From assembly GCA_020248865.1 (NCBI GenBank), contig JADCGS010000023.1:1-64000 (forward strand): a stretch of DNA of 64,000 bases. The letters run 5' to 3'. This DNA comes from Burkholderiales bacterium (lineage in GTDB: Bacteria; Pseudomonadota; Gammaproteobacteria; Burkholderiales; Burkholderiaceae_F). Both the position numbers and the translations under genes were made by a program. Under the pieces are notes generated by a model. It ran no database searches, was not told where the DNA came from, and was given only the letters and a program-made list of their open reading frames with translations. Of the stretch, positions 35,154-43,469 are shown in pieces (position 1 is the stretch's first letter; every line of letters begins with the position of its first letter).

Positions 35154-36857
35154 ATGTTCATCGACCTCGTCAACCAGTGGCTGCTGCTGGGAGCGCTGAT
35201 CGCGCTCGTCGGCCTCGTGCTCGGCGCGCTGTCGTCGCGCCGCGGCGTGCCGTTCCTGCTGGTGTTCCTGGTGGTCGGCATGCTGGCCGGCGAAGACGGG
35301 CCGGGCGGGATCGAGTTCGACGACCACCGGCTGAGCTTCCTCATCGGCAACCTGGCGCTGGCCGTCATCCTGCTCGACGGTGGCCTGCGCACCAGTGTGG
35401 CCTCTTTCCGTGTCGCCTTCCGGCCCGCGCTGGCGCTGGCCACGGTCGGCGTGGCGCTGACCGCGGCGCTGCTGGCGCTGGCGGCGCGCTGGCTGCTCGG
35501 ACTGGACTGGATGACCGCGCTGCTGCTGGGTGCGGTGGTGGCCTCGACCGACGCGGCCGCTGTGTTCGCGCTGCTGAAGGCCAGCGGTGCCCGCCTGAAC
35601 GAGCGGGTCGCCAACACGCTGGAGGTCGAGTCCGGCGTCAACGACCCGATGGCGGTGTTCATGACCATCACGCTGATCGGTCTGGCTGCCGGCACGCTGG
35701 AGCCGACGGCCTTCGGCCTGGCGCGGATGTTCGTGCTGCAGATCGGCCTCGGTCTGGCGCTCGGCGCGGTGCTGGGCTGGCTGCTGGCGCAGTTGACCGA
35801 GCGCCTGCATCTGAACGACGGCCTGACCGCGCTGCTGGTGTGCGCGGGTGGCGTGGCGATTTTCGCCGCTACCAACGCACTGGGCGGCAGCGGCTTCCTC
35901 GCCGTCTACCTGGCCGGCGTGATCGTCGGCAACCGCGCGCAGCGCCTGAGCGCGGCGGTGCTGCAATCGATGGACGGCCTGGCCTGGCTGGCGCAGGCCG
36001 GCATGTTCCTGCTGCTGGGGCTGCTGGTCACGCCGCGCGACCTGCTGGCGGTGCTGGCCCCGGCGGTGGCCATCGCCATGCTGCTGATGCTGGTGGCGCG
36101 GCCTCTGGCCTGCGCGCTGTGCCTGGCGCCGTTTCGCTTTGCGCCGCGCGAGACCGTTTTCATCGGCTGGGTCGGGCTGCGCGGGGCGGTGCCGATCGTG
36201 CTGGCGATCTTTCCCCTGCTGGCGCATCTGCCGCAGGCGCAGTTGATCTTCAACGTCGCTTTCGTCGTGGTGCTCGCCTCGCTGCTGCTGCAGGGCATGA
36301 CGATCGCGCCGGCGGCGCGCCGGCTCGGTGTGGTGCTGCCGCCGCGCCTGGAGCCGGCGCTGCGCGCGCCGTTCGATGCGGCCGGCGCGCAGGAGCTGAC
36401 GCAGTTCGTGCTGCCTTCCGAGCACCCCTGGCTGGGCGCCAGCGCCGCGCAGCTCGAACTGCCCGAAGGCACCCGTCTGCTGGCCGTGGCGCGCGGCGGG
36501 CGCGTGCTCGAGCAGGCCAGCGCCGGCGCGCTGCAGGCCGATGATGCGCTGTGGTTCGTCAGCGCGCCGACCGCCGTCGAGCGCCTGACCGACCGCTTCA
36601 GCGCGGGCCAGGCGCCGGCTGGTGCGTCGGCACCCCTGCGCTTCGTGCTCGACGGCGACGTGCCGCTGGCCGAGGTGATGGCGCTGTACGGCCTGGGCAG
36701 CGGCGCGCCCCCGCCGCCGCTCACGCTGGCGCAGGCGTTGTGCGAGCACAACGCCCGGCCGGTGGAGGGCGACAGCGTGCAACTGCAGGGCTTTCGCCTG
36801 ACGGTGGTGGAAATGGACGGCGAGCGCATCGCCAAGGTGGCGTTCACGGTGGGCTGA
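35154..36857 (+). CDS. nhaP2: K+/H+ antiporter NhaP2 (CvrA) type
   Basis: 567 residues. About 12-13 membrane helices in residues 1-385 (CPA1 family): FLVVGMLAGEDGPGGIEFDDH, AVILLDGGLRTS, the ion-site AVVASTDAAAVFALLK and NTLEVESGVNDPMAVFMTI with the conserved Asp pair, and FIGWVGLRGAVPIVLAIFP. Residues 400-480 form a TrkA_C domain (HPWLGASAAQLELPEGTRLLAVARGG) and the C-terminus a CorC_HlyC-like domain (VAEVMALYGL, DSVQLQGFRLTVVEMDGERIAKV). It exchanges K+ for protons. ATG with no neighbour in operon. Confidence 0.93.
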   Translation: MFIDLVNQWLLLGALIALVGLVLGALSSRRGVPFLLVFLVVGMLAGEDGPGGIEFDDHRLSFLIGNLALAVILLDGGLRTSVASFRVAFRPALALATVGVALTAALLALAARWLLGLDWMTALLLGAVVASTDAAAVFALLKASGARLNERVANTLEVESGVNDPMAVFMTITLIGLAAGTLEPTAFGLARMFVLQIGLGLALGAVLGWLLAQLTERLHLNDGLTALLVCAGGVAIFAATNALGGSGFLAVYLAGVIVGNRAQRLSAAVLQSMDGLAWLAQAGMFLLLGLLVTPRDLLAVLAPAVAIAMLLMLVARPLACALCLAPFRFAPRETVFIGWVGLRGAVPIVLAIFPLLAHLPQAQLIFNVAFVVVLASLLLQGMTIAPAARRLGVVLPPRLEPALRAPFDAAGAQELTQFVLPSEHPWLGASAAQLELPEGTRLLAVARGGRVLEQASAGALQADDALWFVSAPTAVERLTDRFSAGQAPAGASAPLRFVLDGDVPLAEVMALYGLGSGAPPPPLTLAQALCEHNARPVEGDSVQLQGFRLTVVEMDGERIAKVAFTVG

Positions 36858-36868
36858 GAGGCTGAGAA

Positions 36869-36922
36869 GCGGCGCCGTGCGACGCGCTGCCGCCGGCGGC
36901 GACAGGCCGCACGCGGCGCCGC
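36869..36922. repeat. long imperfect inverted repeat after nhaP2
   Basis: gcggcgccgtgcg at 36869-36881 pairs with cgcacgcggcgccgc at 36908-36922 (two-base bulge). It can fold as a long stem without a T-run and may end nhaP2 transcripts. It could also be chance in GC-rich DNA. Confidence 0.5.
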
Positions 36923-36973
36923 GGGAACTCGGGCAGCATCTGCCGACCTAATGCGAGGCCCTCTGGAGAAGCC

Positions 36974-37981
36974 ATGCACACTGCGGAACAGAAATCCATC
37001 CTCACCATCGCCCTGCTCGCTGCCTTTGCCGACGGCAGCAAGGGCGACGCCGAACGCGCCGAGGTGCGGCGCGTAGCCGAGTCGCTGGCGGCCCCCGAGC
37101 TGAATCTCGCCGCGCTCTACCAGGACGTGCTCCTCAAGCGTGTCGGTCTGGCGTCGGCGGTGGCCGGACTGTCCAGCCCGGAGCTGCGCCAGCTCGCCTT
37201 CGAGCTGGCGGTGGGCGTGTGCGATGCCGACGGCCTGCGCAACGAGCAGGAGACGCGCTTCCTTGCCGAACTCGGGCAGGCGCTCGGCCTGTCGCAACCG
37301 CAGATGGCCGAGCCGGCGGCCACCGCCGACGCGTTAGCCACGGTGCCGCTGGACGAGTTGCCCGGTGCCGTCCCGGCCGCAGCCGCTGCGGCCACGGCGG
37401 CCACGGCAACTGCGACCGCGACCGCCGCCGCACCCGGTCCGGTGGTGGCCGCGGTGCCGGCCCGCAGCGACGCCGAGCTCGACCAGACGATCCTCAACTA
37501 CTCGATCCTCAACGGCGCGCTCGAGCTGCTGCCGCAGTCGATGGCCAGCATGGCCATCATTCCGCTGCAGATGAAAATGGTCTATCGCATCGGCAAGGCC
37601 CACGGCTACGAGCTGGACCGCGGCCACATCAAGGACCTGCTCGCCACCCTCGGGGTCGGCCTGACCGGCCAGTACCTCGAAGACATCGGCCGCAAGCTGG
37701 TCGGCGGGCTGCTCGGCCGCGCGGCCGGCCGAATGGCCGGCTCGCTGGCCCGCGGCGCCACCGGCGTGGCGTTTTCCTTCGCCACCACCTACGCGCTCGG
37801 GCACGTCGCCAAGCGCTACTACGCCGGCGGTCGCACCATGAGCGCGCAGATGCTCAAGGACGCCTACGGCTCGATGGTCGGCCAGGCGCGCGGCCTGCAG
37901 TCGCAGTACATGCCGCAGATCGAGCAGCAGGCGCGCACCGTGGACGTCGGCAAGATCGTGCAGATGGTGCGTGCCAGCTGA
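36974..37981 (+). CDS. TerB-like / DUF697-like two-domain protein
   Basis: 335 residues. Residues 1-115 resemble a TerB-like helical domain (AEQKSILTIALLAAFADG, FELAVGVCDADGLRNEQETRFLAELGQALGL). An Ala/Thr-rich linker follows (about 118-165). Residues 170-335 resemble DUF697/YcjF: NYSILNGALELLPQSMASMAIIPLQMKMVYRIGKAHGYELDRGH, then glycine-rich helices and GHVAKRYYAGGRTMSAQMLKDAYGSMVGQA. Probably membrane-associated through its glycine-rich helices. Function unknown. Acidic DADG near 90 could bind metal, as in TerB. Confidence 0.75.
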   Translation: MHTAEQKSILTIALLAAFADGSKGDAERAEVRRVAESLAAPELNLAALYQDVLLKRVGLASAVAGLSSPELRQLAFELAVGVCDADGLRNEQETRFLAELGQALGLSQPQMAEPAATADALATVPLDELPGAVPAAAAAATAATATATATAAAPGPVVAAVPARSDAELDQTILNYSILNGALELLPQSMASMAIIPLQMKMVYRIGKAHGYELDRGHIKDLLATLGVGLTGQYLEDIGRKLVGGLLGRAAGRMAGSLARGATGVAFSFATTYALGHVAKRYYAGGRTMSAQMLKDAYGSMVGQARGLQSQYMPQIEQQARTVDVGKIVQMVRAS

Positions 37982-38028
37982 ACCGGGCCGCGCAGGCGCG
38001 CGGAACGCGGCCGCTATGCTCCGCGCCG

Positions 38029-38919
38029 ATGTCCGACCGCTCCGGCCCGGCCCAGCCGGCCGCTTCTTCCGCTGATCTCGCGCGCCGCTTCGGCGGCGTG
38101 GCGCGGCTGTACGGTGGGCCGGCGCAGGCGCGCTTTGCGGCCGCGCATGCGGTGGTGGTGGGCATCGGCGGGGTGGGCTCCTGGGCGGCCGAGGCACTGG
38201 CGCGCAGCGCGGTCGGCCGCCTGACTCTGGTGGACCTCGATCACATTGCCGAGAGCAACACCAACCGGCAGATCCACGCGCTGGGTGCGGCTTACGGTCG
38301 CGCCAAGGTGGACGCGATGGCCGAGCGCATCCGCGCCATCAACCCGGCGGCGCAGGTGCAGACCGTGGAGGACTTCGTCACGCCCGACAACGCGGCCGAA
38401 CTGCTCGGCCGCCTGCAGCCGGTCGACGTGGTCGTCGACTGCATCGACCAGGTGCAGGCCAAGGCGGCGCTGCTGGCGCAGTGCCGTCGCCTGGGCGTGT
38501 TGGTCGTGACCTGCGGTGCGGCTGGCGGCCGGCTCGACCCGACCCGCCTGCGCAGCGATGACCTGGCGCGCGCGCAGGGCGATCCCCTGCTGGCCAAGCT
38601 GCGCTACCGGCTGCGGCGTCAGCACGGTTTTCCGGCCGAAGCGGCCGGCCGGGTGCGCAAGTTCGGTATCAGCGCCGTGTTCTCGGACGAGCCGGTCCGG
38701 CGGCCGCTCGCCGCCGAGTGCGCAGTCGATCTGCGGGGCGTCGACACGGGCCAGGCCGCGGCTGCGCCGCAGGGCCTGTCCTGCGCGGGCTATGGCTCGG
38801 CCGTCACCGTGACGGCACCGCTTGGTTTTGCCGCCGCCGCCGTGGCGTTGCGCCTGCTCGCCAGCGGGTGCGCTGCGGCGCCCGCGCCGGGGGCCCGGGC
38901 TGCTGCGGCGACGGCTTGA
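38029..38919 (+). CDS. tcdA: tRNA threonylcarbamoyladenosine dehydratase TcdA
   Basis: 296 residues, E1-like ThiF/MoeB fold. The nucleotide motif VVVGIGGVGSWAAEALARSAVG, VDLDHIAESNTNRQIHALGA, and VVDCIDQVQAKAALLAQC with the Ala/Cys loop are present, plus SCAGYGSAVTVTAPLGF near the end. It makes cyclic t6A37 in tRNA. The ATG at 38029 gives the family length; longer frames run through the previous gene. It lies 47 bp after the TerB-like gene. Confidence 0.94.
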   Translation: MSDRSGPAQPAASSADLARRFGGVARLYGGPAQARFAAAHAVVVGIGGVGSWAAEALARSAVGRLTLVDLDHIAESNTNRQIHALGAAYGRAKVDAMAERIRAINPAAQVQTVEDFVTPDNAAELLGRLQPVDVVVDCIDQVQAKAALLAQCRRLGVLVVTCGAAGGRLDPTRLRSDDLARAQGDPLLAKLRYRLRRQHGFPAEAAGRVRKFGISAVFSDEPVRRPLAAECAVDLRGVDTGQAAAAPQGLSCAGYGSAVTVTAPLGFAAAAVALRLLASGCAAAPAPGARAAAATA

Positions 38920-38945
38920 AACGGATTGAAACGGCTTGATGCGCC

Positions 38946-38959
38946 TTGATGGCCGTCAA
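38946..38959. promoter_or_regulatory. FNR/DNR-type box upstream of usp
   Basis: TTGAT-ggcc-GTCAA matches TTGAT-N4-ATCAA at 9 of 10 defined bases. It is centred 76 bp before the start codon of the single-domain usp gene. Expected for anaerobic or NO-responsive activation. Confidence 0.6.
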
Positions 38960-39028
38960 GTGCCGCCCGGCACGCCGTGTCACGATGCCCTCGACAGCTG
39001 CAGAGAAGGCGCCGCGCGCCAACCCATC

Positions 39029-39463
39029 ATGTTCAAGAAGATCCTGCTGCCGACCGACGGCTCCGAACTGTCCGACAAGGCCATCGCGGGCGCCATGCAG
39101 ATGGCCGCCAAGCTGGGGGCCGGGATCGTCGGGCTCACGGTGGTGGAGCCCTATTCGTACTCCTCGCTGTCGGAGTACCGGCCCGAGTCGTTCGACGACT
39201 ACGAGGCCCGCATGAACGAGGCTGCGGCCGAGCGGCTGGCCAAGGTCAAGTCCGCGGCGGCAGCGGCCGGTGTGGCGATCGAGACGACCACGGTCAAGTC
39301 CTTCTCGCCCTACGAGGCCATCATCGAAACCGCGAGCAAGAACGGCTGCGACGTGATCTTCATGGCTTCGCACGGCCGCCGCGGGCTGAACGCGTTGCTG
39401 CTCGGCAGTGAGACGCAGAAGGTACTGACGCACTCGACCGTACCGGTCATGGTGTACCGCTAA
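39029..39463 (+). CDS. universal stress protein (single domain)
   Basis: 144 residues. MFKKILLPTDGSELSDKAIAGAM opens the UspA fold; VIFMASHGRRGLNALLLGSETQKVLTHSTVPVMVYR closes it with the ATP-binding G-2x-G-9x-G(S) pattern. An upstream FNR-like box suggests induction at low oxygen, as known for several usp genes. The hemerythrin gene follows 279 bp downstream. Confidence 0.94.
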   Translation: MFKKILLPTDGSELSDKAIAGAMQMAAKLGAGIVGLTVVEPYSYSSLSEYRPESFDDYEARMNEAAAERLAKVKSAAAAAGVAIETTTVKSFSPYEAIIETASKNGCDVIFMASHGRRGLNALLLGSETQKVLTHSTVPVMVYR

Positions 39464-39742
39464 CGCGGGCACCTGTTGGCGGGCCAGCGCGCCCGCCCCG
39501 AAGGGCCGAGCACCAACCCCGACTCGATCGGGGGGCGGGGCTACGGCCCTTCGCCTTTCCGGGCGAACCCAACCGCGTCAGGCGCCGCCGACCTGCCGCA
39601 GGACGGCCGCCGGTGGCTGCGCCCCGCCCGCTGGCCTCACAGCCGGTTGCGGACGCATGCCCGCCGGCCCTGCGGATTGCCCTCGGTCAAGCGACGCCGT
39701 CGGGGGCGCACTTACCGTGGCGCAAACCCTTGGAGATCCGCC

Positions 39743-40138
39743 ATGGCCGCTGCCGCTGTTCCCGTCCGCCACGCCGAGATTCTGGTCGGCTTCAAGCCGA
39801 TCGACGACCTGCACCGCGAGTTCGAGTCGATCCTCGAAGCGCTCAACGACCCGGCGCAGGCCGACTACGGCGAGCACCTGCTGGCGCTGCACGAGCACCT
39901 GCTGCGCCACTGCGGCACCGAAGAGGCGTTCATGAAGCAGGAAAGCTATCCGCACCTGGCGCGCCACAAGCGCGCGCACGAGCAGCTGCTCGAGTCGGTG
40001 TCGGACGTACGGCGCCGCTTCGATGCCGGCGACATCGAGGGGGTGCGCCGGTACGCCGCCGACCTCATGAACTGGTTCAGCATCCACGCGCAGAACGAGG
40101 ACGCCGAGCTGGCCGGTTTCCTGAAGGGCATCGGCTGA
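39743..40138 (+). CDS. bacteriohemerythrin
   Basis: 131 residues. Di-iron, oxygen-binding four-helix bundle. Ligand pattern is complete: His in DDLHREFESIL, His and Glu in HEHLLRHCGTEEAFM, His pair in HLARHKRAHEQLL and His/Asp in WFSIHAQNEDAEL. Likely an oxygen carrier or sensor in the cytoplasm. The start is the first ATG before the domain, after a GGAG at 39732-39735. A weak FNR-like site (TTG-N8-CAA, 39677-39690) lies 53 bp ahead. Confidence 0.93.
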   Translation: MAAAAVPVRHAEILVGFKPIDDLHREFESILEALNDPAQADYGEHLLALHEHLLRHCGTEEAFMKQESYPHLARHKRAHEQLLESVSDVRRRFDAGDIEGVRRYAADLMNWFSIHAQNEDAELAGFLKGIG

Positions 40139-40148
40139 TCGGCCCGGG

Positions 40149-40171
40149 GCCGCGCGCGCTGCGCGCGCGGC
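40149..40171. terminator. GC hairpin between convergent genes
   Basis: GCCGCGCGCGC and GCGCGCGCGGC are perfect arms between the hemerythrin and GNAT genes. No T-run, so function as a terminator is uncertain. Confidence 0.4.
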
Positions 40172-40187
40172 GGCAGCGCGGCGGGCG

Positions 40188-40838
40188 CTACTCGCTGCCG
40201 CCGTCGATCCCGAGCAGCCGCCGGATGTCGCCCGCGGGTCGGCGCTGGCCGGCGCGCGTCTCGGCCAGCGCGCGGCGCTGCGGGTGCGGGTACCAGGACA
40301 ACTGCACCAGCGAGCCGAAGGTGTCGGACTGCTCGAGCCCGGTGACCATGAAGCCGAGCTTCAGCTTGGCGATGATGATCGCGTTGTTGGCCACGTTGTG
40401 GACGCTTTGCACCTGCTGGAAGCCGGCCTCGGCGGCTTGCTGCATGAGCCGCCGCGCCAGCGCGCTGTAGAGGCCGCGCCGGCGCTCCGCAGCGACCACC
40501 GCACTGTTGACCATGAAGAACAGCCCCGGCCGCGTCTGCATGCCCCAGCTCCAGCCGGCCAGCGCATCGCCGCGCAGCGCAACCCGGCACAGGCGGTAAG
40601 TCGGGTACTGCTCGCGCAGGGCCGGCAGCCGCTCGCGTCCGGCGTCGGTGACTACTGGCTCGTTGACGGTCCAGGTATCGGCGAACAACTGCGCGCGCCA
40701 CGCCTCGAACAGCGGCTGGAAGCGGGTCCAGTCGGGTGCCACGACGTCGATGCCGTCGAGCAGCGGCTCACGCGCGGGCCGGCTCGCCAGCAGGCCCGCC
40801 AGCGCCGCGGGCGCGGCAGCGGCAGCGGCACCGGTCAC
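40188..40838 (-). CDS. GNAT-family acetyltransferase
   Basis: 216 residues from GTG. Acetyl-CoA loop-type motif in VVAAERRRGLYSALARRLMQQAAEAGFQQVQSVHNVANNAIIIAKLKLGFMVTGLE, typical of GNAT folds with the NNxxxxxxxKLGF signature. Substrate unknown. The GTG overlaps the glyoxalase-like gene stop (GTGA), which decides the start; an earlier ATG would add 27 arginine-rich residues. Third gene of the Rieske operon. Confidence 0.8.
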   Translation of the reverse strand: MTGAAAAAAPAALAGLLASRPAREPLLDGIDVVAPDWTRFQPLFEAWRAQLFADTWTVNEPVVTDAGRERLPALREQYPTYRLCRVALRGDALAGWSWGMQTRPGLFFMVNSAVVAAERRRGLYSALARRLMQQAAEAGFQQVQSVHNVANNAIIIAKLKLGFMVTGLEQSDTFGSLVQLSWYPHPQRRALAETRAGQRRPAGDIRRLLGIDGGSE

Positions 40839-41254
40839 GGCGCGCTTTCGCCAGTACGGCCGTCGAGCTGCGGCTCGCTGCCTTGGGGCGCTTTGGGCAG
40901 GTGGTGCGCAATCCGCCACAGCACGCCGCTGGGATCGAGCAGCGTGAAGTCGCGCATGGCCCAGGGCCGATCAGCGGGCTCGCCGACGGCCACGCCGAAC
41001 TCCGCCGCAACGACGCGCGCCCGTGCATACCAGGCGTCGGCGTCGCTCACCAGCAGGTGCATCTGGAAACTGGCGCAGAAGGCCGGCTCGTCGAAGTGCT
41101 GCAGCAGGAAGCTGGTGCTGCCGTGACGCACGTAAGCCAGGTGGTCGTCGTGCCACGGAATCTCGAAGCCGAGCGAGCGATAGAAGCGCTGCGCGAGCGC
41201 AAAGTCGCGCGCCGGCACGAAGGCCTTGATCTCGAGCGCCTGCAGCGGGTCCAT
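40835..41254 (-). CDS. glyoxalase/bleomycin-resistance (VOC) family protein
   Basis: 139 residues. VOC fold: IKAFVPARDFALAQRFYRSLGFEIPWHDDHLAYVRHGSTSFLLQHF in the first half and MHLLVSDADAWYARA, WAMRDFTLLDPSGVLWRIA in the second. The last motif holds the second metal-ligand strand. Could be a dioxygenase-like, isomerase or binding protein. Its ATG shares one base with the Rieske gene stop (TGATG). Confidence 0.88.
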   Translation of the reverse strand: MDPLQALEIKAFVPARDFALAQRFYRSLGFEIPWHDDHLAYVRHGSTSFLLQHFDEPAFCASFQMHLLVSDADAWYARARVVAAEFGVAVGEPADRPWAMRDFTLLDPSGVLWRIAHHLPKAPQGSEPQLDGRTGESAP

Positions 41255-42393
41255 CAGAGCGTCCTGCGCTGCCCCATCTGGCGGCGGATCCAGTCGTGCA
41301 GGTGGATCACGCCGTCTTCGTGCGGCGTGTGAAACGGCCCGGCGTCGTCCTCGCCGGCCAGCCACAGGGCGCGCCGGCCGCGGTGCAGGCGCGTGCAGAC
41401 CTCGGCATCCTCGGCCGCGCTCTCGGCGTAGGCGGCTTGGTGGGCAGCGACGATCTGCGGCTCGAACGCCTTGATCTCCTCTGGGTAGTAGAACTCGACG
41501 ATGTTGGTGGTGTGGTCGGGGCTGCGCGGCAGCAGCGTGCTGACCACCAGGCAGTGCGGGTACCACTCGAGCATCACGTTCGGATACAGGATGCTCCACA
41601 CCGTGCCGTACTTCGGCAGCACGCCGCCGTTGTAGGCCAGCAGCGTGTCGCGGTAGCGCGCGTAGTGGGGAGAGACCTGGCTGCGTAGGCCGTCCTTGAT
41701 GCCGAGAATCTGGTAGCTCCACTGCGCGCCAAAGCCCCATTCGTAGTTACCGGGGTCCACCCACTTCTGCAGCCCGGGGTGCATCGCCTCGACGTGATAC
41801 AGCTCCAGGTAGATCTCCAGAAATGCCTTCCAGTTGAAGGGCAGCTCCTCCACCTGCACGCGGTCGAGCACATGGCCGCTGAAGTCGTAGTCGGCTGCCA
41901 GCGGAAAGTCGGCCAGCGCCGCCAGCGCATCGCCGGGACCAGTGAACAGCAGGCCATGCCAGTTGGACAGCGCCTGGCGCGGCAGCGCGCAGTCGGGCGT
42001 GCGGTCGAACTCCGGCGCGCCCAGCAGGCGGCCGCTGAGGTCGTAGGTCCACCGATGCGCCGGGCACACCAGGCTGGTCGCATTGCCGCGGCCCTCCATG
42101 ATCAGCGCCTGCCGGTGCCGGCAGGTGTTGGACAGCAGCGCCACCCCCGCGGGACCCTCGGCGTTGCGCACCAGCAGCTTGCCGTGCTCGGTCCACGGCA
42201 GCGTCATGTAGTCGCCCACCTCGGGCACCATCAGCGCATGACCGGCGTAGCCCGGCCCGCCCTTGAAGATCAGCTCGCGCTCGCGCTCGAACCATGCGGG
42301 GTCGAAGTACCAGGCGATCGGCAGCGGCGGCGTGCGGTCGACCAGGCTGGCGTCGAGGTTGGAGCGGCGGCGGGGTGCTTCGGGGGCGTTCAT
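41254..42393 (-). CDS. Rieske [2Fe-2S] ring-hydroxylating oxygenase, alpha-type
   Basis: 379 residues. The Rieske domain (about 45-160) has CRHRQ and CPAHRW ligands (C-x-H...C-x2-H). The catalytic domain has the mononuclear iron His pair in YLELYHVEAMHPGL and a PYNWK-like LPFNWKAFLEIY. This is the aromatic-ring or choline/betaine-type oxygenase family. No reductase or beta subunit is beside it, so it would use a shared ferredoxin/reductase. Start MNAPEAPRRRSNLD is chosen; earlier codons lack a ribosome site. Confidence 0.92.
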   Translation of the reverse strand: MNAPEAPRRRSNLDASLVDRTPPLPIAWYFDPAWFERERELIFKGGPGYAGHALMVPEVGDYMTLPWTEHGKLLVRNAEGPAGVALLSNTCRHRQALIMEGRGNATSLVCPAHRWTYDLSGRLLGAPEFDRTPDCALPRQALSNWHGLLFTGPGDALAALADFPLAADYDFSGHVLDRVQVEELPFNWKAFLEIYLELYHVEAMHPGLQKWVDPGNYEWGFGAQWSYQILGIKDGLRSQVSPHYARYRDTLLAYNGGVLPKYGTVWSILYPNVMLEWYPHCLVVSTLLPRSPDHTTNIVEFYYPEEIKAFEPQIVAAHQAAYAESAAEDAEVCTRLHRGRRALWLAGEDDAGPFHTPHEDGVIHLHDWIRRQMGQRRTL

Positions 42394-42806
42394 GGCAGCG
42401 TAAGGCTGGGAGCGAGCAGATCTGGGACCGGGCGGACGCTGCGAGGTTCGTGCGACGGCAACGTAAATGTACGCGGGTGGCGCGCTGCATCCCATGCGGC
42501 GGCGGGATCGGCTGGCACCCGCGACGCCGGCCGAACCGCGGCGGCCGGTGTCGGTGGCGGCCGCTTGTTGGCGGCTTCGGGGTGATGCCCCTTCGACGTT
42601 GCGGCCGGGTGCGGCTGAGCACGTCCGGGTGCGTCCGGGTGCGTCCGGGTGCGTCCGGGTGCGCCCGGCTGCAGCCGGGCGCGTCCATTAGCGACCCGGG
42701 ACGCGGTGTCCACCGTTCGCGACGGCCGTCCGGCGCCGCAGCGGCCAAGCTGGCGCGCCGCTGATGCATGTCAACTGCTTCGGCCCGCGCGGTGCGCTAA
42801 TGGGCC
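42394..42806. other. intergenic region with 10-bp tandem repeat
   Basis: 413 bp between the divergent Rieske and lipoprotein genes. The only clear structure is gcgtccgggt repeated about five times at 42621-42670 (three perfect, two diverged), with one repeat per helical turn. No supported gene. Confidence 0.6.
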
Positions 42807-43445
42807 GTGGCGCCCGCTCCCCGTTGCTCCAGCCGGACCGCGTTGCACGACCCCGGACCGTCGCGCAGCCGGGGTTCTGACGTGCTCGCGCTGCTGCTGG
42901 CGTCGTTGCTGCCGCTGCTGGCCGGCTGCGCCTCCCTGCTGCCCACCTCGCGCTCGGAGATCGTGTCCACCTGGGGGAGCTACGAGGAGGCGGTGCAGGC
43001 GCTCGGCACGCTGCGCGCCTACCAGGCCACGCGCGCCGACGTGCATGCCATCGGCCTCGACCCGCGCAGCAACCCGGCCATCACGGTGCTGCACTTCGCC
43101 GATATGCTGCAGCGGTTTTCCACGGCGCCATTGCTGGAGCGCGAGCGACTCGATGCCGGCATGCGCGACTGTTTGCTGGCGGGCCGCCAGTGCACCGGCT
43201 ATGCGGTGAGCGTGCGCAAGATCGAGCGCGACCGTATCGGCAGTTTCTGGCTCGACTCGCTCAACTTCCGGCGCGAGACCGCCACCCGCGGCTGGAGCGT
43301 CGAGGCGCTGCTGGTGTTCGTCGACGACCGGCTGGTCTATGGCCTGGTGGGCGGTCAGCCCACCATCAACCAGTACGACGTGGTGCGCAACCCGCTGGGC
43401 CCGCTGCAGGGCTGGGGTGACCAGGTCATCAACGTCATCCGCTGA
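42807..43445 (+). CDS. putative lipoprotein
   Basis: 212 residues from the first GTG; a second GTG at 42882 would begin right at the signal peptide (187 residues). Lipobox LLAGC in LALLLASLLPLLAGCASLL. The mature part (YEEAVQALGTLRAYQATRADVHAIGLDP, LERERLDAGMRDCLLAGRQCTGYAVSVRKIERDRIG, VEALLVFVDDRLVYGLVGGQP) resembles conserved betaproteobacterial lipoproteins of unknown function. The downstream small gene is convergent. Confidence 0.75.
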   Translation: MAPAPRCSSRTALHDPGPSRSRGSDVLALLLASLLPLLAGCASLLPTSRSEIVSTWGSYEEAVQALGTLRAYQATRADVHAIGLDPRSNPAITVLHFADMLQRFSTAPLLERERLDAGMRDCLLAGRQCTGYAVSVRKIERDRIGSFWLDSLNFRRETATRGWSVEALLVFVDDRLVYGLVGGQPTINQYDVVRNPLGPLQGWGDQVINVIR

Positions 43446-43469
43446 GACGGCCGGCACTGCCGGAGTGCT

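Noticed and set aside
42390..42713. Minus-strand 107-codon frame with PDAPGRTRTHPD repeats
   Set aside because: It is the translation of the 10-bp promoter repeat and overlaps the Rieske start; no ribosome site.
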